Below are positions 10,708-23,270 of a stretch of DNA of 64,000 nucleotides, in pieces. Under the pieces are notes generated by a model, which was not told the origin of the DNA, did no database searches, and saw nothing but the letters and a program-made list of their open reading frames with translations. Location of the stretch: contig JAJEKV010000039.1 in assembly GCA_021234155.1 (NCBI GenBank), positions 312,001 through 376,000 of the forward strand. Direction: 5' to 3'. The position numbers and the translations under genes were made by a program. Source of the stretch: Isoetes taiwanensis (lineage: Eukaryota; Streptophyta; Lycopodiopsida; Isoetales; Isoetaceae). Within the stretch, counting starts at the first letter, position 1. Every line of letters begins with the position of its first letter.

Positions 10708-13433
10708 AACCCTGTTTGTTGGAGATTTGATTGAATATCAGAATAGGGAAAGTATACAAATGTTTTTTGAAGAAAGGAAGGATGTCTTTGCCTGGGATTA
10801 TTCTGAGCTCACTGGTATCAAAGCTGAGGTATGCCAATTTGAAATCAAGATTAAAGAAGGATGTAAGTCTGTTTTTCAAAAACTGAGAAGAATTAATGCT
10901 TCATTGATGGGATTAATCAAGGATGAGTTGGATAACATGTTAGATGCAGGTGTTATTATTGAAATCATTAATCCGGAATGGGTATCTTGCATTGTACCTA
11001 TAGAAAAAAAGAGTGGTGCCTTAAGAATCTGCATTGATTATCGAGATCTCAACAAAGCCACTATCAAAGACTGCTATCCCTTGCCCTTTTTAGAAGAAAT
11101 CTTATATGTTGTAGCAGGAAAGGAGGTATACTCATTTTTGGATGGATTTTTAGGATTTAATCAAATTAGCATTAAGGAAGAAGATCAACCAAAAACCTCG
11201 TTTATTACCCCTTGGGGAACTTATGCAATGAAAAGAATGCCTTTTGGATTAATGAATGCACTTGCCACTTTCTAGAGAGCTATGGATGTTATTTTTAGAC
11301 CTATGTCTCCTCAAGAATTCAAAGTTTACTTGGATGACCTTTGCTTAGGATCTCACCCTACTAATCATTTGGAATTGCTTGCAAAAATATGCTCTTTGTG
11401 CAGAGATTCTGGAGTCAACCTCAACAATGGTATACAAGTGGTACAAGAAAAGGTTGAAGCCCTCAAACAACTGGTACCCCCCAAGAATTTGAAGCAAATC
11501 AAAAGTTTTATTGGCATGACTAGTTTTCTTAGGATGTATATTCTTAATTTTGCCCACATTATAAGTCCTATTTCTAAACTGACAAGGATAGGCAGGATTT
11601 CTAAATCTGAGAGCAAGTATGTCCCTGTCACATGGTCATCAGATTGCCAAGAGTCTTTTGAGTTACTTATAAAGTCCATTTGTGAGGCTACTCTTTTAAA
11701 AAAGCCCGATTTGGATATGCCATTTGAAGTTTACATTACTATTACTAAAAAGGCCATAGGTCTAGCTATCCTACAGGACAAGCATACCATAGCTTTTGCC
11801 AGCAAACAGTGGAGTTCAACTGAAAAAAAATACACTAGAATGGAGAAGAGTGCTACTGCTCTTATGTTCCTCATTGACAGACAAGGTCACTTACTATTGA
11901 AGAGTTCTGTTCAAGTTTACATGAAGCAAAATCCAATGGGGTTGTTATTTGGTAAGGCTACTTCCAAACCAAAAATTCAGAGGTGGGCATGTAAGCTACA
12001 AACCTTTGATATTTCCATTAAGGAGTTACATCAGGTGAAGAGTCCCAGTCTTTATTTACCTTACATTTTCTTTGATCATGAGGATGCAGTAGAGGTTGTT
12101 GACTTTGTGGATGCCTTAGCTTATTTGCAGGCAGAAGATGAAAAGCAGAGCCCACAGGATTGGCAGCTACCTATAAAAAATTTCTTACAATTCAAGGAGA
12201 TGCCCTCAGAACTGACTTCGAGCCAGCAAAGGAGATTTAAAGAAAAATGTAGGCAATTTAAAATGATTAATGATGTTCTATGTAAAGTCAACAGGGATGG
12301 ACTATTACTGAGGTGTGTCAATGAAGACGAATCTGCTCTGATCATTAGAGAAATGCATGAAGGAGTATGTGGAGGCCATTTTGCTGGAGATACTACTGCC
12401 AAGAAAATTCTCAGGTCAGGTTATTATTGGCCTACAATATTTAAAGATTGTTATACTGCTATAAAATCTTGCCACAAGTGTCAAATATTTGGCAAAAGGA
12501 TCCTCCTCCCAGCTGCACTAAACCCCATCATTTCTCCAGGACCTTTCCAAATATGGGGATTAGATTATATTGGCCCTATTAACCCCCCTTCTGCAGGACA
12601 ACATCAGCACATTATTGTAGCTACAGATTATTTTACTAAATGGGCAGAAGCTATTCCTTTAAGACAGGCCAATGCTATTACAACAGCAAAGTTTTTACAT
12701 GAATATATCTGTGCACGGTTTGGTATTCCTCTACAATTGCACTCTGACAGAGGTACCCCTTTTGTGAATGAAGTTATTGCTAATCTGCTAACCATTCTTA
12801 AGGTCAAACATACCAAGAGCTCTTCTTATTACCCCCAAGGTAATGGTCAAGCAGAAGCTACTAATAAAGTTTTGAAAAGCATTTTGCAGAAGACAGTGGA
12901 TGATAATCAAAGGGATTGGCATGTCAAATTGGTGGATGCTCTTTGGGCTTAAAGAGTTACTATTAAAGCAGCAACCACTCATACACCTTTCAACCTAGTT
13001 TATGGCATTGAAGCTGTGCTTCCAGTAGAGCTTGAGCTTCCATCTCTAAGGTTAGCTCACAAACTATGTTTACCTTTTGAAAATGCCTTGCAGGAGAGAC
13101 TGGATGCCCTTTTGCATTTAGAAGAATATAGAATGGAGGCTGAGAATGCCAATCTGCTAAAGAAAGCTAAAGATTTGGCTGCCTTCAAAGCTGCTCATAA
13201 AATACAAGGGACTTTCAGAGCAGGAGAGCTAGTTCTAAAATGGAATAAATCAAGGGAAAACTCAGCTAGTAAGTTTGAAAATCTGTGGGAAGGTCCCTAT
13301 GAAGTGATGGAATCAGCAGGCACCAATTCTTATTAGTTAAAGGAATTAACTTCAGGGGTGTCACTTCCAAATCCCATCAACATTATTCACTTGAAAAGGT
13401 ACTTGGATCAACATATATGCTTGTCCCTTTTTA

Positions 13434-13995
13434 TGCTTTAGAATTTTTAAAATCAGAATTAGGATTAGATAGGTTAGATTCCTCTTTGTCTTGATTTTTA
13501 GTATTAATTCTTTCATTGAGTTCATGTTTGCAGCCAGCCAAGGTGCAGGATATAGTCCTGCCATTCATTTGAACTCCTCATTCTTATTTTCATTCCCCCA
13601 CAAAGCACTCAGAGTTGCAAATTTTTGAAAGAAGGACATGCATTTTCTTGTTTTGGCGAGATCTCAACACTAGCATATTCATCTTATCTCTTTACATCAT
13701 TCACACTTCACTCACACCATCTCTTTATCATTCTTATACTTATTTTCATTCTTATTCACCCATCACACTCCACTCACACCATATTACCACCATATTCACA
13801 TTCATCACACTCATTTCACCTCACTATCATCACAATATCACCACACGCACACTCATCTTTCCATTATTTGCACCCTACATTCTATTCCATCTTGTTCTCA
13901 TTTTGCACACTTTGACAAAGTTTGAAGACCCCTCTATAGATTCCTTTTGGCATAATATGGCTGAGGAAACCAGCCATTTTCTTGTTTTGGCGAGA
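13434..13995 (+). other. Non-coding 3' tail of gypsy copy 2
   Basis: This corresponds to 4720-5565 but is shorter, because of one deletion of about 260 bp and one of about 25 bp with short matching bases at their ends. It contains the same CACA/TCAT-rich tract at about 13685-13905. No gene. Confidence 0.7.
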
Positions 13996-15233
13996 TGTTG
14001 CCCCCAAAGGGCAACATACTAATTGTTGGTTCATATGTTAAAGTTAGGAAGGCTAAGTCAAAGGAGAACTTGGTAGTCAACATTGGTGTGAAGGTCAACG
14101 GATATTTATCTTCAAGGTCAACTCCCATAAGGAATACTTCATTTGAGGTCAAAGCTAGTCAAAAAGATGCTGGGTTAAAGAAGATTGGAAGATGCTTTTT
14201 GAAGATTGGAAGTTAGAGTTTGGAAGATCCCATGGTACTTGGTTCCATCCCTTAGCCATTTTTTATCCACCCCCATACCATATTCTTACCTCCCTTTTTG
14301 AATTTTCCTAGTCATTTTCCCTTATACTCATATTCTTCCTTGCTCACCTTTTGCAAATCATATTTTGCTTTGCCTAAGTCCTTTTTTTTAATGCATTTTA
14401 TTTCCCCCATGGGATGTCCTACCTATTTCATATCTTTTTGCTCTATTTTCATTCCCCATATCATACCCTTGCAAATGCCCTTAGCCTAACTCTTATTTGC
14501 AATCTCTTATACCCCCTTGCTTCATTTACCATTGTGCCCTAGGTACCCATGCCACCCAAATATCCCCCATGGAATATTCCAGTTATGGTATCTACCTAGA
14601 ATATTCCCCAAAAGATTAGGGTTACCATAGGCCCAAATGATCAAAAGCTTCATAATTATTTTTGGGTATCTTTTGAACCATGGCCTAGCTTCCCAAAATT
14701 GCTAAATACAGTATATTCTCAGTTTATACCCCAAAAAATACGGCCAGCGTATCGCAAAATTTCTGGAAAAATACTATCGAAGAACCCTAAGTTTGGAAAC
14801 CTGCTCGAATCACGCCGGAATGGAATCATTAGGCTCTAAAAACTATCTATTTCTGTATTCCCGCCCTTAAGCATCCTATCAAGCCTAAACTTAAGCTCTA
14901 AGATGCCGGAACCGTTAAACCTAAACATATATACTGGGAAAACAATGACAGAAGATTTTTGAAGGCCCAGACGCATCAAACCTCAACATTGATACATGCT
15001 GAGCATGATCTGAAGACGTTTATGAAGTATGTGAATGTTCCACAGTTCGATTTGAGAAAATTGGACTGATATTCCTGTTATGATATTATTTTATGACCTC
15101 CTGAGATATTTTGATGATTGATTTATGATCCTGAGACCTCTATTCATCTTGTATTACCTTCATATCAATGAAAATTGCCTGCCAAGTGCTTAAAAAGTTG
15201 ACTGTCATGATCTTTTAGTATTTTTGCCACACA
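13996..15233 (+). repeat. 3' LTR of gypsy copy 2
   Basis: It matches 5566-6801 nearly base for base, with scattered substitutions and one or two single-base indels. It begins TGTTGCCCCCAAAGG and ends at TTTTTGCCACACA, directly followed by the ACR-bearing duplicated segment. The near-identity suggests recent duplication or insertion. Confidence 0.68.
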
Positions 15234-16403
15234 AAATTGCAGGGCTCTGAAATCCAGTATGCTCTCCAGCAGCATATCTGCTCCAAGGCAACACTGCTCA
15301 CTGCTCTGCCGCTGCAGTGCCTTCCTTTTATTCTAGCTTTCTTTTTCTTCTTTTTTTTCGCTCCACTTATTTTTTATTTCCACTTCTTCTTCGTCTTCTT
15401 ACTATAACGGCCCCAAATCGCCAAACAGCTATAGATCCTCTTCAACTCCATCAGCGTGGGGCGCTAAACTTCAGAAATTCCCTGCTTATTGACCTTTCCC
15501 ATTCCTTTGACGCATAAGAATGGTGAACTGGTTTATTTTGATCTGCTCTAATTTGAGGGATATGTAACAAAAGAAGATATCAAAAAAGTCCCTTCATGTA
15601 ACAAAACAGGGGATTTCCATTTACGGGTTTTTTCATTTTTTCGGCCCAATATTTACGGAAAGATTTCATAACAGAGGACCTGCATTGTCAAGTTCTTGGT
15701 CTCAACCTTTGATTTCTTTGTCTATGAGCTTAAACCCACCAGACTTTTTCTTTTGCCAAGCATAACTCTCAAAGTTTCAGTGGTGCAAAAACCAGCTCAG
15801 GCATGGATTCTTGCTGGTGGAGACAAAGGACCTGATAAAATGTAACATTGAAGATAATTTGAAAAAGCTTACAAAAACATGAAAGGAAGCAATGTGGCCA
15901 GTACAAAAGGAAAACGTACTTGGTAAGCATCAGGCCCATCGGTATCTGTTGTATGGAACACCACATATTGCATATCCATGAGAGTGCAAACGATGTGGAA
16001 GAGGAGCTTGGGTCTATCACGGCAATACATGATCGTGACGATGGGCGGCCTTTCCAATCCAAGCTAGCTTGGCCATCGAAATATCCGTGGTGGCCCCATC
16101 GAAACCCTCAGTTTAGACAAATTTTTGGATGTTTGCCCATCGAAAAATCCGTGATAGGCCCATCCATCACTGCCATCGCTCCTTTATTACTTGGCAGAGC
16201 AACTCCTTCACTCTGCCAAGCTTTTCTATTATGGCGGCAGATTTCAAAACAAATTAAAGTGGAATGGATCATCTTCAACTTCTGCAGGTAGTCATGTTTT
16301 TCTTAAACATCCTCACGCTCTATTGCTTATACTTCATATGAAACTTCTTCAAAACGCTTCCTACCAGAGTTAGCATGATAATGGTAGAAATAGGAAAAAT
16401 CTG
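15234..16403. repeat. Duplicated genomic segment, copy A (uninterrupted)
   Basis: It aligns with 36199-36511 joined to 40227-41070. Shared landmarks include CTGAAATCCAGTATGCT at the left, AACGGCCCCAAATCGCCAAA, TTTGAGGGATATGTAACA at the point where copy B is interrupted, GTCCCTTCATGTAACAAAAC after it, and a right end at GGTAGAAATAGGAAAAATC. Beyond each edge the two copies diverge. Copy A thus serves as the pre-insertion reference for the nest in copy B. It holds an ACR exon on the minus strand. Confidence 0.85.
15920..16057 (-). pseudogene. ACT-domain-repeat (ACR) protein exon fragment, copy A
   Basis: The minus-strand frame contains [20 protein letters not shown] followed by VVFHTT and DGPDAYQ. 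This is the hallmark of an ACT domain of plant ACR proteins (uridylyltransferase-like ACT repeats, family consensus [23 protein letters not shown]). The exon ends at AYQ with a canonical GT donor (GTACGT) at 15914-15919. No other ACR exons are visible nearby, so this is a captured or duplicated fragment and not a gene. ACR proteins are thought to be amino-acid-binding regulators; no function is claimed for this piece. Confidence 0.75.
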
Positions 16404-16456
16404 CCCGGCCATTCTATTTCCTGCCAAGATATCACAATGAGCTAGGGAAGGAAATA

Positions 16457-17297
16457 ATGTCTTTGGGACAGCCCATGGTAAGGGAGAGCACGATGGATAA
16501 GGGGCAGTCTTTAAGGGGGGCAGTCTTTAAGGGAGAGCAGCTCAAGTATGATGGAGTGAGATTTAGGTGTGCTGCTAATGCCTATGAATTCGCAACTCGT
16601 TGGAATGAAGGTACCAACAACGGGGACATCAAAAGTTATTATGCTTTCATCTGTTGTATTCTGCTGAGTAATGCTGTCTGTGAGTTGTTGTAATGTGCTG
16701 AGTAATGATGTATTATTCTGTAATGTGCTGCGTAATGCTATCTGTGAACTGCGATACTTGTTGCTGTCTCTTTGCAGGTACTTCTGGTTAATTGGAAAGA
16801 ATGATGTTGATAGGACAGACCGGCTGGACTGTGCCAGGGTGGAAGGGACTAAAGAAATACACAGTATCAGGACATATATGGCCAAATCGACCACAAGAGT
16901 AGCTCATAGAGGTTTAAGTTGTTTCTGTGGTAACTGTTTGAAGGGAAACTGGTCATGTTGTGTAAATAGGCACAGGTTGAAGAATTGGAAGTATGTGACA
17001 CTGAAGCCTATGAAGTCTACCGGCGAAACACTTGATGACGAAATTGACGAGGCATTTTTTGAAGGTGATGGGGAATGGCTTAATGGAAACATAGAGGAAG
17101 GTGACAACTTTAGAGTTGTAGCCGAGGAGGGCAATAAAGAGAATGCAGACTTCTATGTGGTGAAGTGTATTAAGCCGAGGCATATTCTTGACAAAATTGT
17201 ACATGACAGTTGGGGTCAAACTTTTAATGTCGATGAACATGTATTGGCTTGTTTATACTATGCTATCCAACCCGATGGTAGTTGGGAGCTACCTTAA
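16457..17297 (+). pseudogene. C-terminal part of a Cys-rich transposon-type protein
   Basis: An open frame at 16457-16650 (LKYDGVRFRCAANAYEFATR) and one at 16671-17297 look like two exons or one frameshifted coding region. The second includes a Cys cluster, RGLSCFCGNCLKGNWSCC, then an Asn-Trp-Lys motif and an acidic stretch. It ends with a segment on processing of a protein domain that I cannot name (DKIVHDSWGQTFNVDEHVLA). Similar CFCxxC-containing C-termini occur, as far as I recall, in transposon-derived proteins, but I cannot name the family. Short repeats of TGCTGAGTAATG lie at 16660-16745 between the two parts. No start or N-terminal catalytic domain is visible. Confidence 0.45.
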
Positions 17298-17789
17298 AAC
17301 AAAGATCTTACTTATTAATACAGTCATCATGTCACAGCAATCAAGTTTGAGATGAATCAAATTCTCGACACCAACAGGTTTTCCCTTGAGGAGGCTACCC
17401 ATCAGATGATCCTTGACAGCCTACCATATGAAGGTTGAAAATGGTTTCACCTAGTTGTTTCATCATTTCAGCATTCTTAAATTTTGAAGACCTTTATTTT
17501 AAATTTTGATGTTGTATTAGAGACATTATTTTGAACCAATACTCAAAATTACAAAAAGTAAGTCATATATATTACAAAAGGTGTACGATGGTATTTTCAG
17601 GAGTCATTGGAGTTTTCAGAGTGGTTAGAGTCTTCAGGAGTGGTGCCCAGCAATTGCCTTTGTACCTCTTCTGGAGCATTGAGGACATAATAGGCCGAGA
17701 CAAGATAGTTGTTGAGACAGTAATCCAGCACATCAACTGTCTCCTTCTGCAATCATGCATCAATGATGTCTAACTGTGAGATTGTGTAT

Positions 17790-18260
17790 TCAACTGTATG
17801 GAAAGACAAGTAATCCAATGCTGGACACACAAACTTTTGCAAAAAATTGTTCTCTTCCTGCCCCTTGAAAGGCATAACAAGATGGTTGTGTGTGGAGGGT
17901 TTAGAAACCCTTTGTGTAGGCTGTCATCTACCAAGAAAATCATACCATGATATTCTGGAAAATCATCAAGTACAACCTTCAACTCCTTGAAAAAAAGTTG
18001 CTTTGTTATATTGGTTGGATGCTCGCATGCATAGCACTGCTCTTGAGCATATACCTTTAAGAATTTGGTCTGCAATTCGGGAACAATGCATCCACCATAT
18101 CCCTTGTATTCCGAAGTAGAGAAGCACTCCAGATCACAATATCAAACCTCTGCAGTGCCCACTCCACAAACTCATGATACCTTGGTCTGCAAATGAGGTA
18201 CTTATTTGCAGTTTCTTTTACAACATGGTTCGTATGGGGTGGAGGCTAGAGTATTTTTTA
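17790..18260 (-). pseudogene. FCP1-like (NIF/HAD) phosphatase fragment
   Basis: The minus strand reads CRPRYHEFVEWALQRFDIVI followed by WSASLLRNTRDMVDALFP. After a frameshift it continues with ELKVVLDDFPEYHG and FLVDDSLHKGFLNPP. This matches the core of the FCP1-homology domain: RPG-like turn, V-W-(T/S)-(S/A) strand and the late V-DD-S motif. The upstream nucleophile D-x-D-x-(T/V) motif was not found. Frames are broken near 18075 and 18000. It faces the Cys-rich protein remnant at 16457-17297 tail to tail. It is either a captured host fragment or part of the same mobile unit. Confidence 0.55.
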
Positions 18261-19734
18261 ACCTCCCTACATATTTGATGGGGCATGAAATATTGGCCAC
18301 TACTTACTTTGGATAATTTGCTAAACGTAGTTTGGCCTGGCCCTTTTTTGAATTGTTACATCAAGACATTATAACTTAAATGGCAAAATCATGGAATTAA
18401 TTTTTTTTCCAAAATTTTGAAATGGCCACATCCATATATCTACATGTAAAGATGATAGCCACATCAATAAGACAATGCCTAGTTTCTATGATGCTCTATG
18501 TAATTGCCACAAACAATTCTCTAACTAAGATAACTACAAGATATTAAACATGCTAAATGTAGGCAGAAGCGTAAATGGATTTGATAGGATGGATCTCGTC
18601 GAAAACCATATTGCAAGTACTTGGCAAATGGAAACCGACCTTGATTTGATTTCGGATGATGAAGAGCATATTCAGGTTGGATGATGAAGAACAAATTCCG
18701 GATACAAATTGCAGAATTGAATCAAAACAAATTTGAACCGAAGAAAAGATACTATTTTATTGAGAGATGCCTCTAAAATTTTGGGGTTAAACTTGAAAAG
18801 GCTTTAGCCCCTTGTGAGTGGCAAAACTATATTCCTACACGGCCAATATAGAGTGTGGCCATAACCTTAGAAATAAAATATTATTCCATGGTCCAAATAG
18901 CCGCCACAACAAGTTCCTAGTGCGCATAATATTTTGGAATGGCCATGCCCTAGGGATTTGAAGATTTGGCAAATATCAAATTGGCCACTTATTGAGTGAA
19001 TTTAATAAATTGGTGTTTTGAACTGGCCACCATCTTTTGGTCATGGTGAGAATGCATCCTACTCCGGCGTGGCCAACCATTTTACGAAATATGTGAATGT
19101 GTGGCCAACTGGCCCGCGAGGGCCACTAAAAAATACCATGGTGGAGGCAAGGTTTTTTGGCCCATTCTCCACTGTTGTGTCTGTGCCAGTACACCATTTA
19201 TGTCCAGCACCATCAACTTCCATCTGGGTTCCCATCCCTCAATGTTTGCACCCACTGTCGAGGTGTGCTGGATTGTGCTGGACTGTGCTGCGAGCTGTGC
19301 TGGACTCTGCTATACTGTGCTGCCATGCTATGCTGGACTGTGCTGCCGAGATACTTTGCTGTGATCTGCGGGATTCTGCTTTAGCTTTGCTACCCGATGA
19401 TGGAGAGTTCTGATAGCCATAGTCAGATACATCTGTATTAGTATCTCCCTACCCCCAATGTATGGCGTTTCCTAGCTATAGTAACCCTTTGCAGTGGCCT
19501 TCCGTGCTTCATCCTCCCTTTTATCATTAAAAACCTGCCTTGTTCTCCTGCAAGCAAGGGTGGTGCTCTAATTACCAACTGAAATTTGTAGCGAATATAC
19601 AAGGTGAAATACAACTGGAAACAGGGATAGGTTCTGTACATACGAAATTATTTTTCCAGACGTATAAAGTCCAAAACTACATATTTTTAGGTTAAATACG
19701 TATTTTTCGTATTTTTAACCTACCGGCCGGAAAA
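18261..19734. other. No gene recognised; AT-rich intergenic DNA with a TGCTGGACTG-rich patch
   Basis: The only structure I see is a run of imperfect TGTGCTGGACTGTGCTG-type repeats at about 19262-19365 and an imperfect palindrome around 19690-19720. The open frames across 19018-19413 are produced by this repeat and show no domain. Confidence 0.6.
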
Positions 19735-19941
19735 AAAATTCGCATAAGCGAAACCTTCAACGCGAAACTTTTTTTGCGTAAGCGTAACCTTCAGTTTCGC
19801 GTACGCAAAAATTCAATTTTATTTTTTTATTATTATTATTTTTTTTTAATATTTTCGCGTAAGCGAAACCTTCAGTTTTGCTTACGCGAAAAAAGTTTCG
19901 CGTTGAAGGTTTCGCTTACGCGAAATTTTTTTTTTCCGGCC
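19735..19941. repeat. Fold-back (long inverted repeat) element
   Basis: The left arm starts GGCCGGAAAAAAAATTCG and contains ATAAGCGAAACCTTCAACGC. The right arm ends GCGTTGAAGGTTTCGCTTAC followed by GCGAAA, a T-tract and CCGGCC. The arms are about 60 bp and near-perfect complements around a centre of about 85 bp. The motif TTACGCGAAA recurs further right up to 20175. It resembles a fold-back MITE; no target duplication was identified. Confidence 0.7.
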
Positions 19942-20090
19942 TGGGGTGCCACATTGAATTGTGCCATGCCGAGGGTGGGTGTCATTGCTTACGCGAAAAT
20001 TCAAAAAAAAAAAAAATTTTCAAATTTTTTTTTTTCAAATTTTTTTTTTTGCATAAGCGAAACTGTTAATTCGCTTGCGCGAAAATTAAA

Positions 20091-20091
<1 letters not shown>

Positions 20092-20136
<45 letters not shown>
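20092..20136. repeat. (AAT)n microsatellite
   Basis: About fourteen consecutive AAT/ATA units, flanked on both sides by TTCGCG-type sequences related to the neighbouring fold-back. Confidence 0.9.
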
Positions 20137-20504
20137 TTTTCGCGTAAGCGAAACTGAAGGTTTCGTTTACGCGAGCCGAAAAGAACGTGCCCTTTGCCTG
20201 AGATTGTGCAATTAGTTCCTTCTTAGACACTAGATCACTCTATTGCATTTTTAAGGCATCTTGCAAACCTTAAATCATGCTTTCCAGGCGGGCAATGTTT
20301 TCCCCATAAGCTGAAAACGCTACTGGGCACATTGCAGTACTCCTGAAGGACAACCTCCCTTCTAATTTCACACCAGTGCCTGCTGCGGCTGGCTTTCTGC
20401 TATGCTTTTAAGTGTTGTTGTCTGCTGAGATTTGCTGGGCTCTGCTATGCTCACAGGGCCGCTGGTGCTGGGTTCACTCTTAACCTTGCTCGAATAGGCC
20501 ATAT

Positions 20505-22960
20505 GTAGCATAATGACAGGGGGTTTTTTTTGCGTTTTTATACATTTTTTGCTAAGGTTTTCCTATGATTTGGTGGCTGTATTCATCTATGTGTACTAAA
20601 TAGTATTTCTAGAGTGCATCGTTTCTTGGCCATTGATTTTTTATAAGAGGCAGAATCGTACGGTTGTAATTAAATTCATCTCGTTTGCATAGGGTGGAAC
20701 ATAGTCTAATTTTGGTATTAATTATTTTTTTTTAAGGGGCCGAAAAGGCATGCAAACATCGAACCCTTTTGCTAGGGTTTCAAGATCTTCACAAATTGCT
20801 GCCGATTCTGCTTGCTGGCCGATTCACCTGCTCATGATCTTCTGGTTTATGCTAGATATGCAAGCCCAAGTGTAAAAATATTTTAGGGTTTCTGCTTCTT
20901 GTAAGCGGACTCAGATACAGAAGCAAACTGATAAATCGATTGGATTTTTTCATGCTATAATGGCCGAAGACTCTGTACCGGATTTGAAGTCCGGATTTGG
21001 CAGCGGCTGAGTGAGGATCTTGCATCAGACAAAGATGGATATGGCATTGGATGATTGAGGTACTTGTATCGGATTTGGAGTGCAGCATGGAGTCCGGATT
21101 TGCCAGCAGCGTTATCTCAGGTTATAGTCAACTTGGTGTTCGATTTGCATTTTGCACTGCTCTTGTGTGATCCAGAACAGTGCCATTTTGTCTACATCCG
21201 GATCCGGCTAGAGGTTCAAAGCAGCCGGCGAGCAAAGGTCGATAAAGCAATTGAATATATAGTTGCGAAACGAGGGTTTTGTATGCGATCAAAGAGAAGT
21301 AGAAACCGATGGCCATATTCGGTAAATCTATTCTTCTTATGTTTGCTTGCTTAAAATAAGTGCTTGGTTTTGTACCGTTAATGGGATCCGGGGTCTTTTA
21401 AAGCAAGCAAATTTAGCCATGAATCATACTCACCGCGGTATGGAGTCCCGGATTTGCCGCCAGGCGTTACCTCACGTTATAGTCAACTTCGTGTTTGATT
21501 TCCATTTTGCACCGCTCTTGTGTGATCCAGAACAGTGCCATTTTGTCTACATCTGGATCCAGCTAGAGGTTCCGCAGCAGTGAGCAAAGGTCGATGCTTG
21601 ATAAAAAGCGAGGGGTTTTGTATGCGACGGCGGTACAAAAAAGTAGAAACCGATGGCCATATTACGGTAAATATATTGTTCTTATGTTTGCTTGCTTAAA
21701 ATAAGTGCTTGGTTTTTGTACCTGTTAACAGGATCTAGGGGTCTTTTAAAGCAAGCAAATTTGGCCATGAATCATAACCAGGTGCATTATATTTCTTTTA
21801 GCTCTTCCTACATTAAATATGTAAACAAGCAGATTCTGTTGCTCTTTCCTTAGATTAGCTAATATTGCCATAGGATATGGATGGATACCTGATTTTATTG
21901 TGAGTTCTGCAAATAAGAATAATCATCTGTAACAACTTCCACAGTTTCTTGCTTTTTTTCTCAGATTAGGCAATATTCCACATTGCCACAGTCCATATTA
22001 CAAACAGGATATGGATCAGAGAGTTTCATAAAGTAACATCATCTCGTATGCTTTGCAATGATACTGAGCAGTATATCTTCTCCAACAAAAAAGTGTTATG
22101 TTATTTGCTTTTATTGTAAAACAAATCATTTATAAGAAGACAGCTCTCTCAACTTAGCAGTATCTGTTCAATATGGTCGAAACATTAGTTGTATTTATTA
22201 GTAACGAGATGGTGAAGCATTTGGTGAGATCTCAATCATAGTAAACAGATGGTGAAGCATTTGGTTAAATCTCATTTGGGCATTTCTTCCTTGTAAGAAT
22301 CATCTTTTCACTTATTTAGAATTATTATCTTTAACTCTTGTTATAGTTTACTTTTGAAGGGGCATGCATGGACTCATACATTCCTTGTTGGCAACTACCA
22401 TATAAATCGTTGCAATACATACACCAACACATCTCCACATGCTTTGCATCTTCTGGCCAAAAGTAGCACGTGGACCTCTTATGGGAAGAGCATAAACTTG
22501 TGGACGGTTTATGAACTAAGTATTTTCCAATGTTAATAAATGATTAATCCCACATTCCACATTACATTCGTTATACCCTACATTCACTACATGTGTTCAA
22601 CTACAATATCCAAGCTTCTTAGTAATTAATTTGTTTTTGTTAGGGCCCGAAGGGCCCAATTTTTTTTTTTTTAAAACAACCCACATAACTATCATTAACA
22701 TTAATTCACATAAACCATTACATCCAACACTTTTAGATTAAAATCCCCCTAAAACCCCCTTTGGTTTGGGTGCATATTCACACGAGGGGTGACGTAGGGC
22801 AGCGAGAGCCCTCATAATTGTATTTTGCACGTACAAAATCAACACCATATAGTATTCCGCTTGAAATCTTATAGTATTATGCGAATCTTGTTATACAGTA
22901 TAGCAAATTTTGTACTTGCATACCCCACAAACGAGGAACTTTACGTACGGTGAAATTTTC
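20505..22960. repeat. Dispersed repeat arm, copy 1 (family also at 42970-44955)
   Basis: The left block at about 20515-20770 (ACAGGGGGTTTTTT, GGTTTTCCTATGATTT, ATTTCTAGAGTGC) matches 42975-43200. The right block at about 22640-22960 (GGGCCCGAAGGGCCCA, CCCCCTTTGGTTTGGGTGCA, GTAGGGCAGCGAGAGCCCT, ATACCCCACAAACGAGGAAC) matches 44630-44945. The middle has diverged. The two blocks lie in the same order and orientation in both places, so this is an arm of one element family. Copy 1 directly abuts the ParB-methyltransferase unit. Confidence 0.65.
21087..21778. repeat. Tandem duplication of about 350 bp
   Basis: 21087-21430 and 21439-21778 share GGATTTGCC, GTTATAGTCAACTT, GTGATCCAGAACAGTGCCAT, GAAACCGATGGCCATATT, GCTTGCTTAAAATAAGTGCT and TCTTTTAAAGCAAGCAAATT in the same order. 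Indels and substitutions are scattered, so it is not very recent. No coding function is visible. Confidence 0.85.
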
Positions 22961-23270
22961 TGGATCCTGCTTAGCCCTCTGGCAGTTGTTGAATGCAAAT
23001 AGATAGGAAACCGTTTTCCTTACTTCTCTATTCTTCAACCCTTCTGGGTATATCTTGCTCAACAAAATCAATTAAAGCTTCTTCATGCTCTGGCCTTACC
23101 TTGTCAATTGAAGTTTTGTTGGGAGTGACATCATTGGTATCCCAAACCTCATTATACTCTGCAACAGAAATAACATACGTAAGCACAATTTCATTAAAAT
23201 GAGAAATTTCGTGATTCCAATTAGGAACGAAAATCCTTTTTAGTCCATTTTATGCCAATTTTTTAAGCAA

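Larger units (their letters stand above)
7515..13433 (+). pseudogene. gag-pol polyprotein of gypsy copy 2, interrupted
   Basis: Gag occupies about 7660-8110 (retrotransposon-gag domain, FLRIFEDYYRDYGF to INGLERRPG). It is followed by a Lys/Glu-rich linker, zinc knuckles near 8480-8575, protease near 9080-9125 (LLDGGSPLN) and archaeal-type RNase H at about 9590-9925. The frame is then broken by an insertion at 9929-10707 that replaces some 175 bp. RT resumes at 10727 and has a nonsense codon at 11273-11275 (CAG to TAG), then YLDD, then a 60-nt in-frame deletion between CAAC repeats near 11426. The second RNase H, at about 11720-12060, lacks most catalytic acids. Integrase at about 12350-12950 keeps D, D and E (GNGQAEATNK). 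Further stops occur at 12950 (TAT to TAA) and 13334 (TGG to TAG). Domains come in the unusual order PR, aRNH, RT, RNH, INT. The copy is dead but complements copy 1. Confidence 0.92.

Noticed and set aside
19018-19413. Cys/Leu-rich overlapping frames
   Set aside because: Arise from TGCTGGACTG repeats that are open in three frames at once.
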